In this document: piece by piece, positions 9,322 to 16,664 of the stretch
How the letters are laid out: each line of letters starts with the position of its first letter
Position numbering within the stretch: the stretch's first letter is position 1
Assembly: GCA_020725385.1 (NCBI GenBank)
Contig: DYFC01000042.1
Span: 1 to 33,970 of the forward strand
Origin: Nitrospira japonica
Lineage (GTDB): Bacteria; Nitrospirota; Thermodesulfovibrionia; Thermodesulfovibrionales; SM23-35
DNA: 33,970 nt
Reading direction: 5' to 3'
Translations under genes and position numbers: made by a program
Notes under the pieces: generated by a model
The model's input: the letters and a program-made list of their open reading frames with translations, nothing else
Told to the model about the DNA's origin: nothing
Database searches by the model: none

Positions 9322-9786
9322 ATGATTGGTAGAAATGATAAAGCCTTTATTTTAATAAAGGGCATTATTTTGTCACTATTGAGTATTATTGTATCTTTAA
9401 TTCTAATTTCATGTGGCGGTAGCAAGGAAGTCAAAAAAGCTTCTGAAGAATCAAAAGTTGCCCGGGAGGCATTTGAACTTGCAGAAATCCTTAGAAGTGC
9501 TTATGAAAAAAAGGATATGAAAGAGCTTGAAGAAAATTCTACAAGCAATGGTTATAGAGAATTGCTCACAGTGATGAAAAAATTTGATAAAGCCTCTTTG
9601 AACTTTACACCAACATGGGTAGAAATACATGAAACAAAGGTTTTACTCTCTGTCTCCTGGAAAGGCATATGGACAGTTAATGGAAAAGAGTCAGAAGAAA
9701 GAGGTCTTGCTGTTTTTGTTTTTCAGGGCAAACCCTTAAAACTCGAGCAGATTCAGAGAGAAAACCCTTTCAGACAACCTGAATAG
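9322..9786 (+). CDS. Putative lipoprotein, NTF2-like
   Basis: This is a 154-residue predicted lipoprotein. A hydrophobic segment (about 9-30) ends in the lipobox L28-I-S-C31, so the mature protein would be anchored through C31. The remainder (about residues 45-150) looks like a small alpha+beta domain: a helix around ELAEILRSAYEKKD, then several beta strands including WVEIHETKVLLSVSWKGIW. This resembles an NTF2/SnoaL-like cone fold, but no catalytic residues can be assigned. The start at 9322 is chosen over an ATG at 9232 because it has a GAGGAG (9309-9314) 7 nt upstream and gives a proper signal peptide; the longer frame would bury the signal. It is convergent with the fmdB-like gene. The NTF2 assignment is tentative. 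Confidence 0.7.
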   Translation: MIGRNDKAFILIKGIILSLLSIIVSLILISCGGSKEVKKASEESKVAREAFELAEILRSAYEKKDMKELEENSTSNGYRELLTVMKKFDKASLNFTPTWVEIHETKVLLSVSWKGIWTVNGKESEERGLAVFVFQGKPLKLEQIQRENPFRQPE

Positions 9787-9808
9787 AAGTTCTATATCAA
9801 AAAAAGAA

Positions 9809-10027
9809 TTATCTACATGTACTACAACTTGTTTTGCTGCATGATGAACATCCTGAAGAAACAGCAGTTCCAGCCAATGGTCTTTCAGTTCCTGATGCGC
9901 AGAAAACCGAGAATTTTTTCTTTACATTTTTTGAACTACATTTAGGACAGGTTACTTCTTTATTTCCAAAAACAAGCTTTTCAAAATCTTCACCGCAAGA
10001 TGTACACTTATATTCAAAAATAGGCAT
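9809..10027 (-). CDS. FmdB-type zinc-ribbon protein
   Basis: The 72-residue protein begins MPIFEYKC, the signature of the FmdB/CxxC_CxxC_SSSS regulatory-protein family. Zinc-ribbon cysteines are C8/C11 and C27/C30. The tail is unusually cysteine- and serine-rich, with a second set of CxxC pairs (C60/C63 and C68/C71), as in many family members. The function of the family is not established; FmdB was first noted as a putative regulator near formamidase or methane-metabolism genes. Translation starts after a good AAGGAG ribosome binding site. It lies 24 bp downstream of the transaldolase gene on the same strand, so the two are probably cotranscribed. Confidence 0.88.
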   Translation of the reverse strand: MPIFEYKCTSCGEDFEKLVFGNKEVTCPKCSSKNVKKKFSVFCASGTERPLAGTAVSSGCSSCSKTSCSTCR

Positions 10028-10051
10028 TCTTAATCTCCTTAATTATTAGTT

Positions 10052-10699
10052 TTATTTATTCGGAACTTTTTCCCAATCTTTAAGAAATTTTTCAATTCCT
10101 ATATCAGTCAATGGATGTTTGGTTAATTGTATTATAACAGAATAAGGGATTGTAGCAATATGTGCTCCCATCTTAGCAGCCTCAACAACATGTAAAGGGT
10201 TTCTAATACTTGCAACTATAACCTCTGTATTGAACATATAATTATCGAATATTTCAAGAATATCAGCTACAAGACTCATGCCATTATGACTTATATCATC
10301 GAGTCTTCCGACAAAAGGACTTACATAAGTGGCACCTGCTTTAGCAGCAAGTAAAGCCTGGGACGGAGAGAAAATCAGTGTAACATTTGTTTTGATACCA
10401 TCTGCCGATAGTTTTTTAACTGCCTTCAATCCATCAGGAGTCATTGGTATTTTTACAACAATGTTTTTGTGTATTTTTGAAAGACCTTTAGCCTCTTTGA
10501 TCATATCATCAGCCTTCATACTTACTGCTTCAGCACTTATGGGTCCATTAACTATTCTGGATATTTCTTTGAGCAATGGAATAGGTTGTCTGCCTTCTTT
10601 GGCAATGAGTGAGGGATTTGTTGTTACACCATCAATCACACCAAGTTCATTTGCTTTGCGAATTTCATCAACATTTGCTGTGTCAATAAAAAATTTCAT
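10052..10699 (-). CDS. tal: Transaldolase (short, FSA/MipB-type family)
   Basis: This is a 215-residue decameric-type transaldolase that moves a dihydroxyacetone unit between sugar phosphates in the non-oxidative pentose phosphate pathway. Family landmarks are FIDTAN at the N-terminus, GVTTNPSLI (24-32), the Schiff-base lysine K83 in [18 protein letters not shown], and [11 protein letters not shown]. The acid/base position corresponding to Gln59 of fructose-6-phosphate aldolase is glutamate here (E57 in SAEAVS), as in true transaldolases. That favours transaldolase over F6P aldolase. The start at 10699 is preferred over a GTG or ATG 18 nt upstream because AAGGTGA lies directly before it and MKFFIDTA is the usual family start. 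Confidence 0.92.
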   Translation of the reverse strand: MKFFIDTANVDEIRKANELGVIDGVTTNPSLIAKEGRQPIPLLKEISRIVNGPISAEAVSMKADDMIKEAKGLSKIHKNIVVKIPMTPDGLKAVKKLSADGIKTNVTLIFSPSQALLAAKAGATYVSPFVGRLDDISHNGMSLVADILEIFDNYMFNTEVIVASIRNPLHVVEAAKMGAHIATIPYSVIIQLTKHPLTDIGIEKFLKDWEKVPNK

Positions 10700-10733
10700 T
10701 GTATCACCTTCATACATTTAATTTTATTTATAC

Positions 10734-10768
10734 GGGATAATTACCCGGAATAATGCTGATATTATCCC
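10734..10768. promoter_or_regulatory. 8-bp inverted repeat upstream of tal
   Basis: GGGATAAT (10734-10741) and ATTATCCC (10761-10768) are perfect inverted copies 19 bp apart. They lie in the 165-bp divergent region between tal and the HEAT-repeat gene. ACCCG also occurs twice (10743-10747 and 10773-10777). This is a candidate operator; the binding protein is unknown. Confidence 0.3.
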
Positions 10769-10829
10769 TACTACCCGAGTCATTCTAAATGCATTTTTAC
10801 GGATTAAAAAGAAATAAAGTGTTTTATTA

Positions 10830-10854
10830 TACAATAAAAAATAATAGTATTGTA
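10830..10854. promoter_or_regulatory. 7-bp inverted repeat just before the HEAT-repeat gene
   Basis: TACAATA (10830-10836) and TATTGTA (10848-10854) are inverted around 11 bp, ending 10 bp before the ATG at 10865. It could be an operator or a chance AT-rich palindrome. Confidence 0.22.
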
Positions 10855-10864
10855 AAATTAATAC

Positions 10865-11533
10865 ATGGAAAAGCTTAGAAAATTATTTTTAACAGTAACC
10901 TTTTTTCTTTTATTATTTGGAAAAGTAGATGCAATAGGTTTTGATAATATTATTCAGGATCTTAATAGTTATGACTTAAAAACCCAGATTGAAGCAGTTA
11001 ATGAGTTAGGTAAAATAAGAGATGAAAAAGCAATTCAAAAATTAATTGATTTTGTTTTTACAAAAGCAGAGAACTGGAAGGTTAAAATCAGGGCAATAAC
11101 AATTCTCGGAGAAATACCTGATGCTAAAATTACAGACAAACTTGTAACTATTTTTAATGACCCATTTCTTAATGATGAATGTCCGGCAATGAAATGGTAC
11201 ACAGCTGTTGCTCTCGGAAAAAGTTTTAATAGAGGCACACGTGCGGTAGATACACTTATTACTGCATTGAATTATGATAATCTGCTTATAAAAGAGGCAG
11301 CTATTAAATCACTCGGAAATACCGAAGACCCATCTTCAATTCCATATTTACTTCCCTTTTTGGATGATAACAGATTTTCAATAAAATATAGTGTTATCAA
11401 AGCTTTCGGACAAATAGGAGATAAGAACACCATTCCTTATCTGAAAAAAATTATTGATGAAGAAAAAGACATTTTATTAAAAGAAGAAGCTCTAAAAGCT
11501 ATTGAAAATATCGAAAAAAAGTCACGAAACTAG
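10865..11533 (+). CDS. Exported HEAT-repeat protein
   Basis: The protein has 222 residues. An N-terminal signal sequence (about 5-23, hydrophobic, ending in VDA) is followed by four to five HEAT/PBS-lyase-type helical repeats across about 30-220. The repeats have recurring AVNELGKIRDEKAI, AITILGEIPDAKI, AIKSLGNTEDPSSI and VIKAFGQIGDKNTI units. HEAT repeats form a solenoid used for protein binding; no enzymatic motif is seen. The product is probably periplasmic. There is no obvious Shine-Dalgarno sequence before the ATG. It is followed after 45 bp by the cyclic-nucleotide-binding protein and then an AI-2E-type transporter on the same strand. Confidence 0.85.
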   Translation: MEKLRKLFLTVTFFLLLFGKVDAIGFDNIIQDLNSYDLKTQIEAVNELGKIRDEKAIQKLIDFVFTKAENWKVKIRAITILGEIPDAKITDKLVTIFNDPFLNDECPAMKWYTAVALGKSFNRGTRAVDTLITALNYDNLLIKEAAIKSLGNTEDPSSIPYLLPFLDDNRFSIKYSVIKAFGQIGDKNTIPYLKKIIDEEKDILLKEEALKAIENIEKKSRN

Positions 11534-11578
11534 TAGTATTTTTTGCAACATTTTGTAATTTATGTTTCAATATTGTTA

Positions 11579-12082
11579 ATGAGTAAGCTCTGGGAAAATA
11601 TATTTAGGAAGAAAAGACATTCAGACAGGATAGAGGAAATTCTTGTCAGAATACCGGTCTTTCAGGATTTGACTCCTCGAGAATTAAAATCAATAAAAGC
11701 TATCCTTTATCAAAGAGAATATAAAGCAAATGAATTTATTTTCAAAGAGGGGGATGCGGGTCTTGGAATGTACATAATATTTAGTGGCAAGGTTATGATT
11801 ACATGCGATAATGATAAACAAATTCTTGCTGAACTTGAAGAGGGTGATTTTTTTGGAGAGTTGTCTCTTCTTGATGAATCTCCCCGTAGTGCATCTGCCA
11901 TAGCAAAAACCCAGTGTATATTACTTTGTTTTTTCAAGCCCGAACTCCTTGATATAATCGAAAGAAATCCGAAACTTGGCTGCAAGATTTTATTAAAACT
12001 TGCATGGACAATAGGTGAACGCCTGAAGAGCACCAATGAACAGTTAAGGGCTTTAAATTGTCGGGTTGGAAAAAATGAATAA
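11579..12082 (+). CDS. Cyclic nucleotide-binding domain protein
   Basis: This 167-residue protein is essentially one CRP/cNMP-binding beta-roll (about 24-145). The phosphate-binding cassette is visible as FGELSLLDESPRSASA (92-107), with the conserved Glu94 and Arg103 that contact the cyclic nucleotide. The C-terminal helices lack a helix-turn-helix, so it is not a CRP-type transcription factor; it may act as a ligand-binding adaptor. The ATG at 11579 is chosen; a TTG 36 nt upstream in the same frame is possible but would add a hydrophobic stretch without family support. Neither has a good ribosome binding site. It sits between the HEAT-repeat gene and the AI-2E-type transporter. Confidence 0.85.
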   Translation: MSKLWENIFRKKRHSDRIEEILVRIPVFQDLTPRELKSIKAILYQREYKANEFIFKEGDAGLGMYIIFSGKVMITCDNDKQILAELEEGDFFGELSLLDESPRSASAIAKTQCILLCFFKPELLDIIERNPKLGCKILLKLAWTIGERLKSTNEQLRALNCRVGKNE

Positions 12083-12122
12083 ACATAAATTATTCATTTA
12101 ATTTGCCTTGAAAGGATCTTCT

Positions 12123-13157
12123 TTGAAGGAACAGAGTAATATTGTTCTAAGAATTTTGTTATTTATAATCATTATCATAGCCTCAGGCATTTTTCTATAT
12201 TCTATTCCAAGCATAGTAAAACTTGTAATAATTGCTGCCTTACTTGCTTATATTCTTGATCCGCTTGCAAACTTACTTGAATCACGGGGAATGAGCCGAA
12301 CAGCAGCTACGGTAGCCATTTTTATTGGTATAGTATTTTTGATTGCGATTTCTTATACATTAATTTTACCTCTATTATTAAATGAAATTAAGAATCTTAA
12401 AACAGGGTTTAGTGCAGAACAAACAATCAGTCTTGTTTCAAAACTTGAGCAAATTATAATTTCAAATTTAGCATTTCTTGGAGTAACAGAAATCGATCTT
12501 ACCGGAAGACTCCAGGAAACACTGTCTCATACCGGAGAATGGATATTTTCCCATGTTTTGGATGCTGCTTCAGTAATAACGAGTTTTATTCTAATACCTT
12601 TTATCGTATTTTTCCTTTTAAAAGATGGCAGAGAATTCAAAAAGGCATTTATAAATATAATCCCGAATAAATATTTTGAGTTTACTCTTTACCTTTTTTA
12701 CAAACTTAGTGCTCAGGTTGGAAATTTTCTCAGGGGACAATTTATTGATGCAGCTATCGTGGGTGTAATGGCAACTTTGGCTTTATGGATAGTGGGATTA
12801 AAATATTATTTCCTTATCGGATTATTTACAGGCATAGCCAATTTAATTCCATATTTTGGTCCACTTACCGGAGCTGTTCTTGCAACGATTCTCTCAATAA
12901 TACAAACCGGTGGTTTACAAATGGCTGCTTATGTGCTTCTTGCTTTTATAATAATCAAGCTTTTAGATGATGCAATAGTACAACCTGTTGTTGTTGCAAA
13001 AAGTGTTCATATGAACCCATTAACGGTTTTACTCGTAATTTTAATAGGCGGTAAATGGTTTGGCATACTCGGAATGCTACTTTCAGTTCCTGTAGCAGGG
13101 TTTTTAAAAGTTGTTTTCAACGAGAGTATACAGAACTATAGACGTTATAGAGCTTGA
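12123..13157 (+). CDS. AI-2E family transporter (PerM-like)
   Basis: This is a 344-residue multi-pass membrane protein with about seven to eight hydrophobic segments. The family region includes SIPSIVKLVIIAALLAY near the N-terminus, FILIPFIVFFLLKDG in the middle, and LTGAVLATILSIIQTGG followed by ILIGGKWFGILGMLLSVP near the C-terminus. Characterised relatives export autoinducer-2 (TqsA) or act as Na+/H+ antiporters, so the substrate is not predictable. TTG at 12123 is the preferred start because AAAGGA (12111-12116) lies 6 nt before it; an in-frame TTG at 12108 would add five residues. The gene is convergent with the Fe-S protein gene; their stop codons are 6 bp apart. Confidence 0.9.
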   Translation: MKEQSNIVLRILLFIIIIIASGIFLYSIPSIVKLVIIAALLAYILDPLANLLESRGMSRTAATVAIFIGIVFLIAISYTLILPLLLNEIKNLKTGFSAEQTISLVSKLEQIIISNLAFLGVTEIDLTGRLQETLSHTGEWIFSHVLDAASVITSFILIPFIVFFLLKDGREFKKAFINIIPNKYFEFTLYLFYKLSAQVGNFLRGQFIDAAIVGVMATLALWIVGLKYYFLIGLFTGIANLIPYFGPLTGAVLATILSIIQTGGLQMAAYVLLAFIIIKLLDDAIVQPVVVAKSVHMNPLTVLLVILIGGKWFGILGMLLSVPVAGFLKVVFNESIQNYRRYRA

Positions 13158-13163
13158 GTATTT

Positions 13164-14330
13164 TTATAAAAATATATTTTCAATCACTTCTATAAGATGC
13201 ACGACTTTTTTATTACCGAATTTTTGTGAAAGTTGCAAAATACATCCCGGGCATGATGTAATAAGGGTCTCAAATTTATACCTATCATAATAATTTACAC
13301 AAGTGTCGAGCATATTTTTTGATAAGCTTTTATTTGAAAAGCAGAAAGTCCCTGCAAAACCGCAACATTTGCTTTCTTTTGTTTTAATTAGATCAATGCC
13401 AATCTTACTTAAAATTTCTCGTGGTTCATTTATTACACCAAGACCGTATTTGAGATGACATGGATCATGAAAGATTGCCCGATTATTAGAGATATTTTTA
13501 ATATTTTCCCGGGAAGAAATTTTATCTAACAGAAATTCCGATATATCATATGAATAATTTATACCTTTACCAATAATTTTTGGATATTCAGATTTTAATG
13601 CGAGTGTGCAGGTAGGGCAAAGACTGAGGACTGCCTCAACATTAAGCTTTGAAAAGAGATCATAGTTTTTTTCTGCCAATAGAATTGCTTCTTTTTCCAT
13701 ACCGAGTGTTCTTAGAGGTGTGCCACAGCAGACTTCACCCGAAGGAAGAATTACTTCATATCCAAGAATATTTAATACATTTATGAGAGATTTTCCTATA
13801 TTAGGATAAAGAAAATTGGTTATACAGCCGGTAAAAATAGCTACTCTTCCTATTTTCCGGGGAACGGTTACTACCTGCAATTTATCTTTTAATCTACGTT
13901 CGGGAATAGTAAGATTAAACGGTAAAACATCTTTCTTATTAATGTATGGTAAGAGAATATGCTGCGATAAGTTTAAGAACTTGAAACTTATTAGAGGGTG
14001 ATTTGTGAAAAATTTTGAGATAAATCTTAACAGCTTCCTCGAAGAATCATGTTTTCTTAGTATGGTTCTTCCTTTATAAATTATTTCTTTTATATCGATT
14101 CCAAGAGGACACTGGTGCGTGCAAGCTCCGCATAATGTACAACTGAAAACTTTTTCGCAAATTGTATTAGAAGGTATCAATTGTCCATTGTTCAATCCAA
14201 ATAACAATGCAAGCCTGCCTCTTGCACCAAGAGACTCTTCTGAATCAGATTCATATGTAGAGCAGTAAGCTTTGCATGTGCCGCAATGAACACATTTTTT
14301 TAATTCATTTATATATTGTTCCTCATTCAT
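13164..14330 (-). CDS. GlcF/LutA-like (Fe-S)-binding oxidoreductase subunit
   Basis: The 388-residue protein carries two ferredoxin-type [4Fe-4S] motifs, C13-x2-C16-x2-C19-x3-C23 and C64-x2-C67-x2-C70-x3-C74. Two cysteine-rich CCG domains follow, with the VCCGTPLR and KCCGFAGTF signatures. This is the architecture of GlcF (glycolate oxidase iron-sulfur subunit), and resembles GlpC and HdrD/LutA-type electron carriers that pass electrons from a flavoprotein dehydrogenase to a membrane acceptor. No FAD-linked glycolate/lactate dehydrogenase partner (GlcD-like) is found in this window. It is the last gene of the minus-strand run, 19 bp after larE, which suggests a link to 2-hydroxyacid metabolism. 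The ribosome binding site is weak (GAAG). Confidence 0.88.
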   Translation of the reverse strand: MNEEQYINELKKCVHCGTCKAYCSTYESDSEESLGARGRLALLFGLNNGQLIPSNTICEKVFSCTLCGACTHQCPLGIDIKEIIYKGRTILRKHDSSRKLLRFISKFFTNHPLISFKFLNLSQHILLPYINKKDVLPFNLTIPERRLKDKLQVVTVPRKIGRVAIFTGCITNFLYPNIGKSLINVLNILGYEVILPSGEVCCGTPLRTLGMEKEAILLAEKNYDLFSKLNVEAVLSLCPTCTLALKSEYPKIIGKGINYSYDISEFLLDKISSRENIKNISNNRAIFHDPCHLKYGLGVINEPREILSKIGIDLIKTKESKCCGFAGTFCFSNKSLSKNMLDTCVNYYDRYKFETLITSCPGCILQLSQKFGNKKVVHLIEVIENIFL

Positions 14331-14349
14331 TCTTCAAACTGAATTTATT

Positions 14350-15147
14350 CTATAATTTTATAATCTGGTTCATACTCCCGGTTTTGAAATCCGATAAATC
14401 GACAGATACAAAGAAATAACCGTATAATCTCAATTTTCTTTCAATTAATTTACGCTTTCTTGAACTACAAAGCATCTTAAATTCATTTGCCGGCAATTCA
14501 ATTCTTGCCAGAATATCATGATCTCTTACCCTTATATTATTGAATCCAAGAGAATATAAAAATTTCTCGGATTTTTCAATTCTATTTAAAATCTTATTTG
14601 TTATCTTATGACCATAAGGTATTCTTGTAGCAAGACAGGATGAAGATGGTTTATTCCATGATATAAGGCCGAGTCTCTTAGAATAGTTTCTTATTTCTTT
14701 TTTTGAAAAACCTGCATCAATTAACGGACTTATAACACCATATTTTTTTACAGCCTTAAATCCGGGTCTATAATCCTTCAAGTCGTTTTTATTGCTTCCT
14801 TCAATAACATGACAGAAATCATTTTCTTTGGCAATTTTACTAATCACTTTGAAACGTATATCTTTGCATATGTAACATCTATTAAAAGAATTTTTAGCAA
14901 AATCATTTTTCTGTAGTTCATTTGTTTCAATAATCTTATGTTTTATTCCGATTTCTCTGGCAATTTTTTTTGCAAAAATAATTTCTGAAGCAGGAACTAT
15001 TTCTGATTTTGCAGTAACAGCAAGAGCTTTTATGCCCGAAAGCTTTACAGCTTTAAGCAGGAAAGTACTATCGCACCCTCCTGAAAACGCAATAACAGCA
15101 CTTTGCAGGTTTTTAAGTATTTTTAAAAGATGATCTAACTTATTCAC
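14350..15147 (-). CDS. larE: ATP-dependent sulfur transferase LarE (three-cysteine type)
   Basis: LarE donates sulfur during synthesis of the nickel-pincer cofactor (NPN) of lactate racemase and related enzymes. The 265-residue protein has the PP-loop SGGCDS (22-27) near its N-terminus for substrate adenylation and the conserved PSSSCLATRIPYG segment (167-179). C171 aligns with the sacrificial cysteine of Lactiplantibacillus LarE. A further CxxC pair, C91/C94 (CYICK), makes three cysteines. This is the pattern of the Thermotoga-type LarE, in which three cysteines hold a [4Fe-4S] cluster that carries the sulfur, so the enzyme would be catalytic rather than sacrificial. The start codon is GTG with no clear Shine-Dalgarno sequence, 9 nt after the rng stop, suggesting translational coupling. 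larB and larC are not in this window. Confidence 0.88.
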   Translation of the reverse strand: MNKLDHLLKILKNLQSAVIAFSGGCDSTFLLKAVKLSGIKALAVTAKSEIVPASEIIFAKKIAREIGIKHKIIETNELQKNDFAKNSFNRCYICKDIRFKVISKIAKENDFCHVIEGSNKNDLKDYRPGFKAVKKYGVISPLIDAGFSKKEIRNYSKRLGLISWNKPSSSCLATRIPYGHKITNKILNRIEKSEKFLYSLGFNNIRVRDHDILARIELPANEFKMLCSSRKRKLIERKLRLYGYFFVSVDLSDFKTGSMNQIIKL

Positions 15148-15156
15148 AGGGAGTTT

Positions 15157-16662
15157 TTAGAGTACAGTTACTTCATAATTTTCCTGGTGGAAACTCCGGC
15201 TTTCTCTGATTGTTATCTTAACATTGTACTTATTCTCAATATCTTCAATTCCTCCGCGTTCTTCGTCTGTCAGTATCTCTGCCACAGAGGGGTGTGCAGT
15301 TACTATTATTCTTTCGGAGCCATGTTTTGCAAGACGCATTATCTTTCTGAATATCTCATAACAGAGGGTCTTGGGTGATTTTACAAAACCTTTACCCTCA
15401 CAGTATGGGCAGGACTCACAAAGAGTCCTGCCAAGACTTTCTCTCACCCTTTTCCTCGTCATTTGTATCAAACCAAGGTCGGAAATATGGGATATTGTAT
15501 TTTTTGCCCGGTCTTTTTTCATTGCATCAACAAAAGCATTGAAAACTCTGTCTCGATTCTCAAGTTTTTCCATATCAATAAAATCAACAATAATTATACC
15601 CCCAAGATTTCTCAAACGAATTTGATATGCAATTTCTTTGACAGCCTCGAGATTTGTCTTTAGTATGGTATCCTCCAGTTCTTCTTTCCCGACAAATTTT
15701 CCTGTATTAACATCAATGACTGTCATTGCCTCGGTCTGGTCTATTACTATATATCCACCTGATTTTAGCCAGACTTTTCTGCCCAGTGCTCTTGATATAT
15801 CAAACTCTATACCAAAGGCGTCGAAGATTGGTTCCGTGCCTTCGTATAATTCAATGTTTCCAAGCAATTTCTCAAAATATGTTCTTACAAAATCCTTTAT
15901 TCTTTCATATTCCTCAACAGAATCAACAACCAGCCTTTTAACATCCTGCACCATAAGGTCTCTTACACTTCTAAAAACAAGGTCAAGATCACTATAAAGC
16001 AGAGTCGGAGCAGATACCCTATCTTTTTTCTTCTGAACGTTTTCCCATAATAAAAGAAGAAACTCAAGGTCTTTTTTAAGATCATCCTCGCAGGAACCTT
16101 CGCTTGCTGTCCTGATGATAAGACCAAAACCTTTTGGTTTTATTGTTTCTACTATATTTCTTAAACGTGTTCTTTCTTCTTCATCCGAAATTCTTCTTGA
16201 GATACCAATATGTTCAACATTTGGCATTAAAACAAGGTATCTGCCGGGAATGGTTACATAAGAAGTTACTCTTGCACCTTTGCTGCCTATCGGATCTTTT
16301 GAGACCTGAACGAGTATTTCCTGACCTTCCTGAATGAGTTCTTCAATAGTCATTTCAGGACGTGTTTTTTTGGTAATAATATCCAGAGAATTAACTTTTT
16401 CTTCTTCGTCAAGAAATGGTGCAAATTCTTCCAGACCTGCATGAATGTCCGTGACATAAAGGAATGCGGCTTTTTCAAGCCCGATGTCAATAAAAGCTGA
16501 TTGCATGCCCGGCAATATTTTTACTACTTTGCCTTTGTATATATTACCTACAAGGCTTGCATCACGTTTTCTTTCAACGTAAAACTCCACAACCTGACCG
16601 CCTTCAAGCAGTCCAACCCTGACTTCATCCCGTGTTACATTAATTAAGATTTCACTATCCAT
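15157..16662 (-). CDS. rng: Ribonuclease G
   Basis: RNase G is an RNase E/G-family endonuclease involved in rRNA 5' maturation and mRNA decay. At 501 residues it is close to E. coli RNase G and lacks the long scaffold tail of RNase E. An S1 RNA-binding domain (about 37-125, starting GNIYKGKVVKILPG) precedes the RNase-H-like and DNase I-like catalytic core. The metal-binding aspartates are D317 (VIDVNTGKF) and D360 (GIIIVDFIDM). The zinc-link region follows as C415-x2-C418-x2-C421. The start ATG follows AAGG and lies 2 nt after the stop of the radical SAM gene, so the two are tightly coupled. The pairing of rng with this radical SAM family is common in bacteria. Confidence 0.95.
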   Translation of the reverse strand: MDSEILINVTRDEVRVGLLEGGQVVEFYVERKRDASLVGNIYKGKVVKILPGMQSAFIDIGLEKAAFLYVTDIHAGLEEFAPFLDEEEKVNSLDIITKKTRPEMTIEELIQEGQEILVQVSKDPIGSKGARVTSYVTIPGRYLVLMPNVEHIGISRRISDEEERTRLRNIVETIKPKGFGLIIRTASEGSCEDDLKKDLEFLLLLWENVQKKKDRVSAPTLLYSDLDLVFRSVRDLMVQDVKRLVVDSVEEYERIKDFVRTYFEKLLGNIELYEGTEPIFDAFGIEFDISRALGRKVWLKSGGYIVIDQTEAMTVIDVNTGKFVGKEELEDTILKTNLEAVKEIAYQIRLRNLGGIIIVDFIDMEKLENRDRVFNAFVDAMKKDRAKNTISHISDLGLIQMTRKRVRESLGRTLCESCPYCEGKGFVKSPKTLCYEIFRKIMRLAKHGSERIIVTAHPSVAEILTDEERGGIEDIENKYNVKITIRESRSFHQENYEVTVL

Positions 16663-16664
16663 TT

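Noticed and set aside
13159..13174. 16-bp A/T-only palindrome between the convergent AI-2E transporter and Fe-S genes as a terminator
   Set aside because: It has no G or C pairs and overlaps the stop codon of the Fe-S gene, so it is too weak to call.
15638..15997. Long open frame antisense to rng
   Set aside because: It is a shadow of the RNase G coding frame with a low-complexity Ser-rich product and no ribosome binding site.
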